NCBI RefSeq assembly: GCF_026898135.2
Contig: NZ_CP114035.2
Span: forward strand, 5,373,501-5,437,500
Length of the DNA stretch: 64,000 bases
Origin: Pseudomonas fortuita
GTDB taxonomy: Bacteria; Pseudomonadota; Gammaproteobacteria; Pseudomonadales; Pseudomonadaceae
Direction of reading: 5' to 3'
Shown piece by piece: positions 27,781-36,451 of the stretch. The notes beneath the pieces were generated by a model, which saw only the letters and a program-made list of their open reading frames with translations, was not told where the DNA came from and made no database searches. A program made the position numbers and the translations under genes. Each line of letters begins with the position of its first letter. Position 1 is the stretch's first letter.

Positions 27781-30717
27781 ATGTACAAAGGACTGACTCG
27801 CGCCGCCGGCGCAATCGTGGCCCTGGTAGCCCTCTATAGCCTGCTCGGCTTCCTCATTCTTCCTGGTGTCGCGCTGCGCGTCGCCAACCAGCAGTTGGCC
27901 CAGTACGCCACCGTGCCGGCCCACCTCGAACGGATCGAACTCAACCCCTTCAGCCTTGAGCTGACGCTGTGGGGCCTGCAGATCGGCGAGCCGGGCAAGG
28001 AGCAGGTCGGTTTCGAGCGTCTGTACGCTAACGTTTCGCTCGACAGCCTGTGGACCAAAGCCCTGCATGTGCAAGCGGTGGAACTGGACAAACCACGCAA
28101 CGAGGTGCTGTTCGCCAAGGACGGTTCCCTCAACCTCACCGGGTTGTTCAAGCTGCCAGCCAGTGAGGCCAAACCCGACGAGCCGCCCAGCGACCCGTTC
28201 CCGCTACGCATTGGCAGCATCAAGCTGGTCGATGGCTACCTGCACTTCGAGGACCTGCGCCCCAGCGAGCCAATCGAGTTTCTCTACGACAACATGAACC
28301 TGGAGCTGAAAAACCTCAGCACCCTGCCCAACGACAATGCCGACATGACGCTGGTGGCCAACGGCCCCAATGGTGGCCGGATCGACTGGAAAGGTACCCT
28401 GAGCCTGTCGCCGATCGCTTCCGAAGGCACACTGAAGGTTACCGACGCCAAGATGAAGCTGTTCTGGCCCTACGTGCGCGATGCCGTGCCACTGGTGCTG
28501 GAAGATGGCGTGCTCAGCCTTGATGCGCATTACACGCTCAACCTCGCCAAACAGACCGAGCTGCTGCTGGATAACGTGTCGGTGCGCATCGCGCCGTTCG
28601 CCATCAAGGCACCGGATGGCCGCCCGTTGGCGCGCCTGGCCAGCCTGGACGTGAGCGAAACCTCCGTCGACCTGGTCAAGCAACGGGTCAGTGTCGGCAA
28701 GATCCGCAGCGAAAAACTGGAAACCTGGGCGGCGCTGGAAAAAGACGGCCAGCTCGACTGGCAGAAGCTGTTCGCCAGCCAACCGGCCAAGGCCACGCCA
28801 AAGGAAAAAGCCGAGCCCGCTGCCGCCGAGCCTACGCCTGAAGAGAAAGCTGCCAAGGAGCCAGGCAAACCTTGGCAAGTGCTGCTCAAGGACGTGCAAC
28901 TGCGCAACTACCTGGTGCACCTGGCAGACCGCAGCCAGAAAGAACCGGTAGCCTTGGACATTGGCCCGCTCAACGCCGACCTGCAAGGTTTCGACAGCCT
29001 CAACCAGTCACCCTTCACGCTTAAGCTCGACACCGGCGTAGGCAGGCAAGGCAAGCTGCAGGCGGCCGGCCAGGTCAACCTGGCGCCGATATGGGCCAAG
29101 CTGGATGTGAGCACCCGCGACATCGACCTGCGTGTGGCACAGGCCTATATCAACCCGTTCATCCTGCTGGAGCTGCGCAGCGGCATGCTCGCCAGCGACC
29201 TCAAGGTCGACCTGAAGAACACCGCGCCATTGGCTTTCACTATTACCGGCAAAGCGCAGGTCAACCAGTTGCATACCCTGGACACCATCAAGAGCCGCGA
29301 CTTCGTTAAATGGCAGCAGGTGAATGTCGACGGCTTGTCCTACGTGCACGGCGATGCACTGTCGATCGACAAGGTCACCCTGCTGCAGCCGTATGCGCGT
29401 TTCATCATCAACGAAGACCGCACCACCAACGTCAATGACCTGCTGGTCCCGCAACCGGCCGGCGCCCCGGCGAGCAGCCATGCCAAGCCGGCCTCGGCCA
29501 GCAACGAAAAGCCCCTGGGCATCCACATCGGCCAGATCGACATCAATGATGGCTCGGCCAACTTCGCAGACCTGTCGCTCACCCCGAACTTCGCCACCGC
29601 CGTTCAACAGCTCAACGGCCAGATCGGCACCATCGACAACCGCAAGCCGCTGCCGGCCAAGGTTGACGTCAAGGGCAAGGTCGACCGTTACGCACCGGTG
29701 ACCATCAAGGGCGCACTCAACCCGTTCAACCCATTGGCGAGCCTGGACATCGCCACCAGCTTCAAGCGGGTCGAGCTGACCACGTTGACGCCCTATTCCG
29801 GCAAGTTTGCCGGCTTCCGCATCCGCAAGGGCCGGCTCAACCTCGACCTGCACTACCTGATTACCAACGGCCAGCTCAAGGCCGAGAACAAGGTAGTGGT
29901 GGAGCAGCTGCAACTGGGCGAAAAAGTCGACAGCCCGGACGCCGTAGACCTGCCGATCCGCCTGGCAGTGGCACTGCTGAAGGATACCGAGGGCAAGATC
30001 TCGATCGAGCTGCCGGTGACGGGTGACCTCAACAACCCGCAATTCAGCGTAATGCCGATTGTGTGGCAAACACTGCGCAACCTGGTACTGCGCGCGGCGC
30101 AGGCACCGTTCAAGTTCATTGGTGGGCTGATTACCGGCGGGGGCTCGCAAGACCTGGGTAACGTGGCGTTTGCCCCAGGCTCCAGCGAACTCTCTGGCGA
30201 TGCCCAGTCGTCATTGGACAAGCTGGCTGCGGCGCTGAAAGAGCGCCCCGAACTGCGCCTGGAAATCGAAGGCACCAGCGCCCAGGCCAGCGACGGCCCA
30301 CTGATCGCCCAGCAACGCCTGGAGCGCGAGTACCAGTCCACCTGGTACAAGATCCTGCAGCGCCGCGGTGACAAAGTGCCGGCCAATGCTTCGATGCTGG
30401 TGGTCGACGACAGCGACAAACCGGCAATGCTTGAAGGCATCTACCGCACCCGTCTGAAACAGCAGCCGCCTGCCGAATGGGAGCAACTGGGCCGCGAAGA
30501 ACGCACCACCAGGCTACGCGAGGCAGTGATCAAGTCGTGGGCCGAAAGCACCGCCCTGCTGCGTACACTCGGCCAGGAGCGGGCCAGCAGCATCAAGGAT
30601 TACCTGGTGGACAAGGGCAAGCTGGAAGACGACCGGGTGTATTTCATCGATACCAGCCTGGGCCAGCCTGAAAGCGATGGGCGGGTGGTGACGCCGATGC
30701 ATCTGGATGCCGAGTAA
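27781..30717 (+). CDS. Large DUF748 (AsmA-like) envelope protein
   Basis: A 978-residue protein with one N-terminal membrane segment at about residues 7-28 and the rest predicted periplasmic. Repeated beta-rich stretches (NPFSLELTLWGLQIGEPG, IGSIKLVDGYLHFEDL, IHIGQIDINDGSANFADLS, ITNGQLKAENKVVVEQLQLG) are characteristic of DUF748/AsmA-like proteins, which resemble bridge-type lipid-transfer proteins. Near residue 790 NVAFAPGSSELSGDAQSSLDKLAAALKE resembles the start of an OmpA-type peptidoglycan-binding domain. A lysine/alanine/glutamate-rich linker lies near residues 335-365. The role is unknown; transport of lipid or envelope stabilisation is inference from the fold family. Confidence 0.85.
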   Translation: MYKGLTRAAGAIVALVALYSLLGFLILPGVALRVANQQLAQYATVPAHLERIELNPFSLELTLWGLQIGEPGKEQVGFERLYANVSLDSLWTKALHVQAVELDKPRNEVLFAKDGSLNLTGLFKLPASEAKPDEPPSDPFPLRIGSIKLVDGYLHFEDLRPSEPIEFLYDNMNLELKNLSTLPNDNADMTLVANGPNGGRIDWKGTLSLSPIASEGTLKVTDAKMKLFWPYVRDAVPLVLEDGVLSLDAHYTLNLAKQTELLLDNVSVRIAPFAIKAPDGRPLARLASLDVSETSVDLVKQRVSVGKIRSEKLETWAALEKDGQLDWQKLFASQPAKATPKEKAEPAAAEPTPEEKAAKEPGKPWQVLLKDVQLRNYLVHLADRSQKEPVALDIGPLNADLQGFDSLNQSPFTLKLDTGVGRQGKLQAAGQVNLAPIWAKLDVSTRDIDLRVAQAYINPFILLELRSGMLASDLKVDLKNTAPLAFTITGKAQVNQLHTLDTIKSRDFVKWQQVNVDGLSYVHGDALSIDKVTLLQPYARFIINEDRTTNVNDLLVPQPAGAPASSHAKPASASNEKPLGIHIGQIDINDGSANFADLSLTPNFATAVQQLNGQIGTIDNRKPLPAKVDVKGKVDRYAPVTIKGALNPFNPLASLDIATSFKRVELTTLTPYSGKFAGFRIRKGRLNLDLHYLITNGQLKAENKVVVEQLQLGEKVDSPDAVDLPIRLAVALLKDTEGKISIELPVTGDLNNPQFSVMPIVWQTLRNLVLRAAQAPFKFIGGLITGGGSQDLGNVAFAPGSSELSGDAQSSLDKLAAALKERPELRLEIEGTSAQASDGPLIAQQRLEREYQSTWYKILQRRGDKVPANASMLVVDDSDKPAMLEGIYRTRLKQQPPAEWEQLGREERTTRLREAVIKSWAESTALLRTLGQERASSIKDYLVDKGKLEDDRVYFIDTSLGQPESDGRVVTPMHLDAE

Positions 30718-30739
30718 ACCCCTCTAGCAGGCTTGGCCG

Positions 30740-30761
30740 CTTCGCGGGCGCGCCCGCGAAG
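30740..30761. repeat. Single REP hairpin after the DUF748 gene
   Basis: A perfect 22-base palindrome made of CTTCGCGGGCG and its complement, flanked by GGCC. It lies in the 59-base gap between two convergent genes and may help termination. Confidence 0.8.
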
Positions 30762-30776
30762 AGGCCGGCACAGGCT

Positions 30777-31190
30777 TCAGACCAACCGCTGCCCCGACAC
30801 CGCCGGGTGGTACAGCGGCTGCACCTTGTTCCCCGCCGGGTCCAGCAAGTGGAAGCTGCGCGCCCCGTCACCATGGTTGAACGGCCGGTCGAGCAAGGTC
30901 ACGCCATGGGCCTTGAAGTATTGGTACCACGCTTCCAGCTCCTCCACGCTGTCCACAATGAACCCATAGTGATCCAGAGTCTGCAGCCCATTGGCCGCCC
31001 CCGCCCCACGCCCCAACGAAAGGTTGTCGTTGCCGCAGGTGAGGTACACCAGGTCTTCATTGGCGCGGTTCAGTACTTCCATCCCCAGCACATCGACGTA
31101 GAAGCGCTCGCATTCCTCCAGGTTGGGTACCAGCAAGGCGATATGGCGCAGGCCATTCAGGCGGCCAGGACGTGCGGGCAATTCAGACAT
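30777..31190 (-). CDS. VOC family protein (glyoxalase/dioxygenase superfamily)
   Basis: A 137-residue single VOC domain: LRHIALLVPNLEECERFYVDVLGME at the start and ARSFHLLDPAGNKVQPLYH at the end give the paired beta-alpha-beta-beta-beta modules, with His and Glu/Gln positions suited to a divalent metal. The substrate cannot be assigned. It is divergent from a monooxygenase-fold gene across 60 bases that contain a perfect palindrome, so the two are likely controlled together. Confidence 0.83.
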   Translation of the reverse strand: MSELPARPGRLNGLRHIALLVPNLEECERFYVDVLGMEVLNRANEDLVYLTCGNDNLSLGRGAGAANGLQTLDHYGFIVDSVEELEAWYQYFKAHGVTLLDRPFNHGDGARSFHLLDPAGNKVQPLYHPAVSGQRLV

Positions 31191-31206
31191 TGGCGGAGCT
31201 CCATTT

Positions 31207-31227
31207 TTGTATACAATTCATAATTGA
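31207..31227. promoter_or_regulatory. Palindromic operator-like site between divergent VOC and monooxygenase genes
   Basis: TTGTATACAA at 31207-31216 is a perfect ten-base palindrome, followed at once by CAATTCATAATTG-type symmetry (31214-31227). The stretch is strongly AT-rich compared with its surroundings. Palindromes of this form are typical of GntR or TetR operators; no regulator gene is adjacent. Confidence 0.55.
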
Positions 31228-31250
31228 ATTTAAAACAAAAGGAGCGACTT

Positions 31251-31553
31251 GTGTATAGCCTGTTCATCAAGACCCGTGTAAAGCCTGGTTGCGCGGAGGC
31301 CTTTCTGGCAGCGATCAAGGTCAATGCCGCCGCTTCCGTCGCCAGCGAGCCAGGCTGCCTGGTGTTCGATGTGTCGCAGGACCGGGTCGACCCAGAGCTT
31401 ATTTACCTGTACGAAATCTATCGCGACGATGCCGCGTATGAAGCCCATACCCAGACCGCGCACTTTCGCGACAGCCGCCCACTGGTAGAACCGCTGATCG
31501 CCGAGCAGGAATGCATCGAAAGCGATGTGATCGCACGCAACCCGGTGTACTAG
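31251..31553 (+). CDS. Antibiotic biosynthesis monooxygenase (ABM) domain protein
   Basis: A 100-residue protein starting at GTG 31251, five bases after AAAGGAG. The ABM ferredoxin-like fold is recognised from FIKTRVKPGCAEAFLAAIKVNAAASVASEPGCLVFDV and IYLYEIYRDDAAYEAHTQTAHF. Members include cofactor-free quinone-forming monooxygenases and quorum-related proteins such as LsrG/YgiN types; the substrate is unknown here. Divergent from the VOC gene. A strong terminator follows the stop within 15 bases. Confidence 0.87.
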   Translation: MYSLFIKTRVKPGCAEAFLAAIKVNAAASVASEPGCLVFDVSQDRVDPELIYLYEIYRDDAAYEAHTQTAHFRDSRPLVEPLIAEQECIESDVIARNPVY

Positions 31554-31563
31554 CAGGTATGAA

Positions 31564-31589
31564 AAAGCCCCGGCTCACGCCGGGGCTTT
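31564..31589. terminator. Bidirectional terminator between the ABM gene and the BON gene
   Basis: AAAGCCCCGGC and GCCGGGGCTTT pair with the loop TCAC; A and T tracts on both sides suit both convergent genes. Confidence 0.92.
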
Positions 31590-31630
31590 ATGTGTAAGTG
31601 GCCAAATCCGTTTGGCCGACGGGACAATCC

Positions 31631-31981
31631 TTATTCGGCTTTCAGGCCATCGGCCGAAACGGCCTTCACGCCTTTGATTTTCTTGGTGATAGCAATCGCC
31701 ATTTCTTTCTGCGATTCGGTCACGGCGGTGGTCGACGACAGCGACACGACGCCTTTGTTGGTTTCAACCTTGATGTCGGAACCCGGGATGCCTTTCTCAG
31801 TCAGCAGGTCCGATTTGACCTTGGTGGTGATCCAGGTATCGGAAGTGGCTTCCTTGGCTTTGGTCACCTCACCGGCCGCAAGCGTCATCGGGGCCTGGGT
31901 GGACTGTTGGGCGAATGCCGCGTTAGCCATGGTCAGGGTCAGAGCGGTAGCAGTAGCGGCAGCAATGGCGAACTTCTTCAT
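31631..31981 (-). CDS. Periplasmic BON-domain protein
   Basis: A 116-residue secreted protein. The ATG at 31981 follows AGGAG and begins a signal peptide (MKKFAIAAATATALTLTMA) cleaved near AFA-QQ. The BON domain follows: SDTWITTKVKSDLLTEKGIPGSDIKVETNKGVVSLS and AITKKIKGVKAVSADGLK. BON proteins such as OsmY bind phospholipid surfaces and are often induced by osmotic or envelope stress. It stands alone between two terminators downstream of pnp. Confidence 0.87.
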   Translation of the reverse strand: MKKFAIAAATATALTLTMANAAFAQQSTQAPMTLAAGEVTKAKEATSDTWITTKVKSDLLTEKGIPGSDIKVETNKGVVSLSSTTAVTESQKEMAIAITKKIKGVKAVSADGLKAE

Positions 31982-32201
31982 GTGGGTCACTCCTGTTTTT
32001 CGAAAGGTCTGCGCCGTATGTCCTGGCGGCAGGTATGAAGGTAGTTGCATGGGCTGTGCCAGCTTTCCCGCTTCGCTTGTTCCCTTTAAAATCAACAAGT
32101 TAGCTAATTGCTATCAAGCTCAATGTCGTGCATTTTGCAATCAGCGCGGTAAACCTGCATGCAAGATGCAAGTCCGCAAAAGGTTCCCGTACCCCATGAA
32201 A

Positions 32202-32223
32202 AAAGGGCCCCGAAGGGCCCTTT
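32202..32223 (-). terminator. Terminator of the rpsO-pnp unit
   Basis: AAAGGGCCC and GGGCCCTTT form a nine-base-pair stem with loop CGAA; the minus-strand product ends in a run of T. Confidence 0.9.
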
Positions 32224-32243
32224 CTGTGTAGCGTGGCAGTCGC

Positions 32244-34349
32244 TTAGACGCCCGAGGCCTTGGCCGCGGCAACGTCTTTGATCGATAGCTTGATACGGCC
32301 GCGGTTGTCCACGTCCAGTACCAGTACTTCGACTTCCTGGCCTTCTTTCAGGATGTCGGTGACTTTCTCGACGCGAGCATCGCTCAGCATGGAGATGTGC
32401 ACCAGGCCGTCCTTGCCAGGCAGGATGTTGACGAAGGCGCCGAAGTCGACGATACGCTCAACCTTGCCCACGTAGATCTTGCCGATTTCGGCCTCGGCGG
32501 TGATGCCCAGGATGCGCTGCTTGGCAGCCTCTGCCGCTTCCTTGGTTTCGCCGAAGATCTTGATCGAGCCGTCGTCTTCGATGTCGATCGAAGCCTTGGT
32601 CTCTTCACAGATGGCACGAATGGTGGCGCCGCCTTTACCGATGACGTCACGGATCTTGTCGGTGTCGATCTTCATCGCGATCATGGTCGGGGCGTTGGCC
32701 GACAGCTCGGTACGCGACTGACCAATGATCTGGTTCATCTGGCCGAGGATGTTCAGGCGCGCTTCCAGGGCCTGGCCCAGGGCGATTTCCATGATCTCTT
32801 CGGTGATGCCTTTGATCTTGATGTCCATCTGCAGCGCGGTCACGCCTTTGGCGGTACCGGCTACCTTGAAGTCCATGTCGCCCAGGTGGTCTTCATCACC
32901 CAGGATGTCGGTCAGAACGGCGAACTTCTCGCCTTCCTTGACCAGGCCCATGGCGATACCGGCAACCGGTGCCTTCATCGGCACACCCGCGTCCATCAGC
33001 GCCAGGGAAGCGCCACAGACCGACGCCATGGAGCTGGAACCGTTGGACTCGGTGATTTCCGAAACGACGCGAATGGTGTACGGGAACACGTCAGCGGCCG
33101 GCAGCATGGCCTGTACCGAACGACGAGCCAGACGACCGTGACCGATTTCGCGACGGCCAGCACCACCCATACGGCCACACTCACCTACCGAGAACGGCGG
33201 GAAGTTGTAGTGCAGCATGAACGGGTCTTTTTTCTCGCCTTCGAGGGTATCCAGCAGCTGTGCGTCACGGGCAGTACCCAGGGTCGCAACGACCAGTGCC
33301 TGAGTCTCGCCACGGGTGAACAGCGCCGAACCGTGGGTCTTCGGCAGAACACCTACTTCGATGTTCAGCGGACGAACGGTCTTGGTGTCGCGGCCATCGA
33401 TACGCGGTTTGCCGTTAACGATGTTTTCGCGAACGGTGCGGTATTCGATTTCGCCGAAGATTTCTTTTACTTCGGCAGCCGAAGGCTGGCCTTCTTCACC
33501 GGAGAACTTGGCGATGGCCTGATCACGCAGCTCGCCCAGGCGCGCATAGCGGTCAGCCTTGACGGTGATGGTGTAGCCCTGCGAAACCGCTTCGCCGAAC
33601 TCGGCGCGGATAGCGTTGAACAGCTCGGTGTTGGCAACGGCAGGTTTCCAGTCCCAGGTTGGCTTGCCAGCTTCGGCAGCCAGCTCTTTGACAGCCTGGA
33701 TAACAGCCTGGAATTCGTCGTGGGCGAACAGTACGGCACCCAGCATCTGGTCTTCGGTCAGCTCTTGAGCTTCCGATTCAACCATCAGTACGGCGTCGGA
33801 GGTACCGGCAACGACCATGTCCAGGCTCGAGGCAGCCAGTTGCTCGTAGGTCGGGTTCAGCAGGTAGCCGGTGCTCTCGTGGAAGGCAACGCGGGCGGCG
33901 CCGATCGGGCCTTCGAACGGAATACCGGAAATGGCCAGGGCAGCCGAGGTACCGATCATCGCGGCGATGTCCGGGTCGGTCTTCTTGCTGGTGGAAACCA
34001 CGGTGCAGACGACCTGCACTTCGTTCATGAAGCCTTCCGGGAACAGCGGACGGATCGGACGGTCGATCAGGCGCGAGGTCAGGGTCTCTTTCTCGGAAGG
34101 ACGGCCTTCACGCTTGAAGAAGCCACCCGGGATCTTGCCGGCGGCGTAGGTCTTTTCCTGGTAGTGAACCGACAGCGGGAAGAAACCCTTGCCTGGATCA
34201 GCCTGTTTGGCACCTACCACGGTCACCAGCACGGTGACGTCGTTGTCGACGGTAACCAGCACGGCGCCGGTTGCCTGACGGGCAATACGGCCCGTTTCGA
34301 GAGTAACGGTCGACTGACCGAACTGGAATGTCTTGATTACCGGGTTCAC
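32244..34349 (-). CDS. pnp: Polyribonucleotide nucleotidyltransferase (PNPase)
   Basis: A 701-residue 3'-5' phosphorolytic exoribonuclease and degradosome component. Two RNase PH-like halves are evident (start [24 protein letters not shown]; second core [19 protein letters not shown]), with the catalytic-region Asp in [20 protein letters not shown]-terminal KH ([18 protein letters not shown]) and S1 domains ([28 protein letters not shown]) bind RNA. It follows rpsO, and the 249-base gap holds a long stem-loop that may be the RNase III site for autoregulation. The stop is followed by a terminator. Confidence 0.97.
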   Translation of the reverse strand: MNPVIKTFQFGQSTVTLETGRIARQATGAVLVTVDNDVTVLVTVVGAKQADPGKGFFPLSVHYQEKTYAAGKIPGGFFKREGRPSEKETLTSRLIDRPIRPLFPEGFMNEVQVVCTVVSTSKKTDPDIAAMIGTSAALAISGIPFEGPIGAARVAFHESTGYLLNPTYEQLAASSLDMVVAGTSDAVLMVESEAQELTEDQMLGAVLFAHDEFQAVIQAVKELAAEAGKPTWDWKPAVANTELFNAIRAEFGEAVSQGYTITVKADRYARLGELRDQAIAKFSGEEGQPSAAEVKEIFGEIEYRTVRENIVNGKPRIDGRDTKTVRPLNIEVGVLPKTHGSALFTRGETQALVVATLGTARDAQLLDTLEGEKKDPFMLHYNFPPFSVGECGRMGGAGRREIGHGRLARRSVQAMLPAADVFPYTIRVVSEITESNGSSSMASVCGASLALMDAGVPMKAPVAGIAMGLVKEGEKFAVLTDILGDEDHLGDMDFKVAGTAKGVTALQMDIKIKGITEEIMEIALGQALEARLNILGQMNQIIGQSRTELSANAPTMIAMKIDTDKIRDVIGKGGATIRAICEETKASIDIEDDGSIKIFGETKEAAEAAKQRILGITAEAEIGKIYVGKVERIVDFGAFVNILPGKDGLVHISMLSDARVEKVTDILKEGQEVEVLVLDVDNRGRIKLSIKDVAAAKASGV

Positions 34350-34598
34350 GGTTTCCTACCTTTTTCAGTGGCTCTTGGGGGAACTGGTTTCTTGCGAATG
34401 TGTGGGCAGAACGGGGAATCGGCCCCATTGACCGTCCAGATACAACACGAGGCTGGGAGCCTGGTTGAAGAGCGCAAAGCGCTCCACTTCACCAGGCTGC
34501 CAACCTCGGAGATACGCATGGCATGCCCATAGACAACGCTGCCAGGCAGCGCTGCCAATGCATGAGACACGCCATGCACACCACTGACCAGGCCGCTA
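34350..34598 (-). other. rpsO-pnp intergenic leader with a long stem-loop
   Basis: The gap contains an extended hairpin at 34449-34507: GAGG pairs with CCTC, AGCCTGGT with ACCAGGCT, GAAG with CTTC and AGCGC with GCGCT around AAA. In E. coli a stem-loop in this leader is cut by RNase III and then used by PNPase for autoregulation; the same role is inferred here. No gene is apparent in the gap. Confidence 0.65.
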
Positions 34599-34868
34599 TT
34601 AGCGACGCAGGCCCAGGCGACCGATCAGGGCGCTGTAACGAGTGGTGTCTTTGCCCTTCAGGTAGTCCAGCAGCTTACGACGCTGGTTTACCATGCGGAT
34701 CAGGCCACGACGCGAGTGGTGGTCTTTACCGTTGGCCTTGAAGTGGCCTTGCAGCTTGTTGATGTTCGCGGTCAGCAGAGCAACCTGAACTTCCGGGCTA
34801 CCAGTGTCGCCAGCAGCTTGCTGGTAGTCGGTAACGATTTGAGCTTTTTCTTCAACGCTGAGGGCCAT
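34599..34868 (-). CDS. rpsO: 30S ribosomal protein S15
   Basis: An 89-residue ribosomal protein ([20 protein letters not shown]) of exactly the usual S15 length; ATG at 34868 is chosen over an earlier in-frame start. Signature residues are [33 protein letters not shown], which contact 16S rRNA helices 20-22. It binds early in 30S platform assembly. It lies between truB and pnp, the standard order. Confidence 0.98.
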   Translation of the reverse strand: MALSVEEKAQIVTDYQQAAGDTGSPEVQVALLTANINKLQGHFKANGKDHHSRRGLIRMVNQRRKLLDYLKGKDTTRYSALIGRLGLRR

Positions 34869-35015
34869 TTGGCTTCTCCTGATAACGGATCCCGCAAGCG
34901 GGGTCCAATAGGCCAGGGACAAATCCCTGTATTAATAAGAAAGGTGTGACCGTGCCTACTGACAGCCACCCTTGATTCCGTAGGGCTCGGCCGAAGCCTC
35001 ACCCCGCGGTTTCGG

Positions 35016-35933
35016 TCATTCCGACCGAATCAGCCGACGCGGCGCAATACGCCCGTCTTCGCTCACTTCACCGATACCGATGAAGCGCGCATTGTGATCC
35101 TGTACCCGGACCATGCCAAACTGTGGCGCGTCCGGCGCGCGTACTGCCTGCCCATGCAGCCAGTAGAACGCACTGTGCTCGGACAGGCACACCATGGGCC
35201 AGTCCTGCAGACCGCTGTCCGAGGGCATCAGGAAGCGATCGAGCGCTTCGTTGCCACCTTCGGCATGGGCCTGTTCGAGCGCTTCGAGCGTGACGGTCTG
35301 TGCCAGCGCAAAGGGCCCGGCCTGGGTCCTGCGCAGTTCGGCGACATAGGCGCCGCAACCAAGGGCCTCGCCGATATCCTCCACCAGGGTGCGGATATAG
35401 GTGCCTTTGCTGCATCCTACGCTCAGCCGTGCACGGGTGCCTTCACACTCCAGCAACTCCAAGCGGTTAATAGTAACAGAACGCGCCTCGCGCTCCACTA
35501 CCTCTCCTGCACGCGCCAGCTTGTAAAGTGGCTGGCCGTCACGCTTGAGCGCCGAGTACATCGGCGGTATCTGGCTGATAGGGCCACGAAATCGTGGCAG
35601 TACTGCCTCGATGTCGGCACGACCAACGGTCACCTCGCGGGTCTGCAGCACCTCACCTTCGGCATCGCCGGTGTTGGTAGTCTGCCCCATCTGCATGACG
35701 GTTTCGTAGCCCTTGTCGGAATCGAGCAGGTACTGCGAAAACTTGGTCGCCTCGCCAAAGCACAGTGGCAGCACGCCGGTTGCCAGCGGGTCGAGGCTGC
35801 CAGTATGGCCGGCCTTTTCCGCGTTGAGCAGCCAGCGCACCTTTTGCAGGGCGGCGTTGGACGTAAAGCCCAAAGGCTTGTCGAGCAGGATGATGCCGCT
35901 GACATTGCGGCGGATACGTTTGACCTGGGCCAC
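35016..35933 (-). CDS. truB: tRNA pseudouridine(55) synthase
   Basis: A 305-residue enzyme forming pseudouridine 55 in the T loop of tRNAs. The catalytic Asp is in [16 protein letters not shown]; other motifs are [18 protein letters not shown] and [21 protein letters not shown]-terminal PUA-like extension ([20 protein letters not shown]) is present. It is separated from rbfA by three bases, so the operon is tight. Confidence 0.97.
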   Translation of the reverse strand: MAQVKRIRRNVSGIILLDKPLGFTSNAALQKVRWLLNAEKAGHTGSLDPLATGVLPLCFGEATKFSQYLLDSDKGYETVMQMGQTTNTGDAEGEVLQTREVTVGRADIEAVLPRFRGPISQIPPMYSALKRDGQPLYKLARAGEVVEREARSVTINRLELLECEGTRARLSVGCSKGTYIRTLVEDIGEALGCGAYVAELRRTQAGPFALAQTVTLEALEQAHAEGGNEALDRFLMPSDSGLQDWPMVCLSEHSAFYWLHGQAVRAPDAPQFGMVRVQDHNARFIGIGEVSEDGRIAPRRLIRSE

Positions 35934-35936
35934 CGC

Positions 35937-36335
35937 TTACTCCTTGGTGTCCAGCTCGTCGGTATCCTTGTGCAGGCGGTCTTCGGCCACTGCACGCTCG
36001 ATCAGCGCCGACAGGTGCACACCGCGGCTGACGCTTTCATCGAAGTGGAAGTGCAGCTGCGGCACGCTGCGCAGTTGCATCGAGCGGCCAAGGTGCAGAC
36101 GCAGGAAGCTGGCAGCACTGTTCAGTGCCTTCAACGACTGCTTCACGGCATCTGGCGTTTCCTCGCCCATGACGGTGATGAACACCTTGGCATGGCCCAG
36201 GTCACGGCTGACGTCCACGGCGGTGATGGTAACCAGACCGACACGTGGATCCTTGACTTCGCGACGGATCAGCTCGGCCAGCTCGCGCTGCATCTGATCG
36301 CCGATACGTTGGGTACGGCTGTATTCTTTGGCCAT
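35937..36335 (-). CDS. rbfA: 30S ribosome-binding factor A
   Basis: A 132-residue KH-fold protein ([20 protein letters not shown]) needed for 16S rRNA maturation and cold adaptation. [31 protein letters not shown] and [23 protein letters not shown] are the characteristic stretches. It follows infB after 116 bases containing two strong hairpins. Confidence 0.97.
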   Translation of the reverse strand: MAKEYSRTQRIGDQMQRELAELIRREVKDPRVGLVTITAVDVSRDLGHAKVFITVMGEETPDAVKQSLKALNSAASFLRLHLGRSMQLRSVPQLHFHFDESVSRGVHLSALIERAVAEDRLHKDTDELDTKE

Positions 36336-36451
36336 TTTTGCTACCTGTAACTTAAAGCGGCAAACGCCCGGTCAGACCAATGCCTGACCGGGCGCTACCT
36401 GAAGAGGTGCCGCAAACCGCCCTGTAGCGGAGGTTTGCGGCTTGCTCGCCC
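36336..36451 (-). other. infB-rbfA spacer with two hairpins
   Basis: CGCCCGGTCAG (36365-36375) pairs perfectly with CTGACCGGGCG (36384-36394), and CCGCAAACC (36410-36418) with GGTTTGCGG (36432-36440). Neither is followed by a T run on the minus strand, so processing or mRNA stabilisation is more likely than termination. Confidence 0.7.

Noticed and set aside
32397..34532. A 711-codon open frame opposite pnp, and similar long frames opposite nusA, infB and ftsH
   Set aside because: Each lies fully across a well-identified essential gene and shows no recognisable domain or ribosome-binding site.
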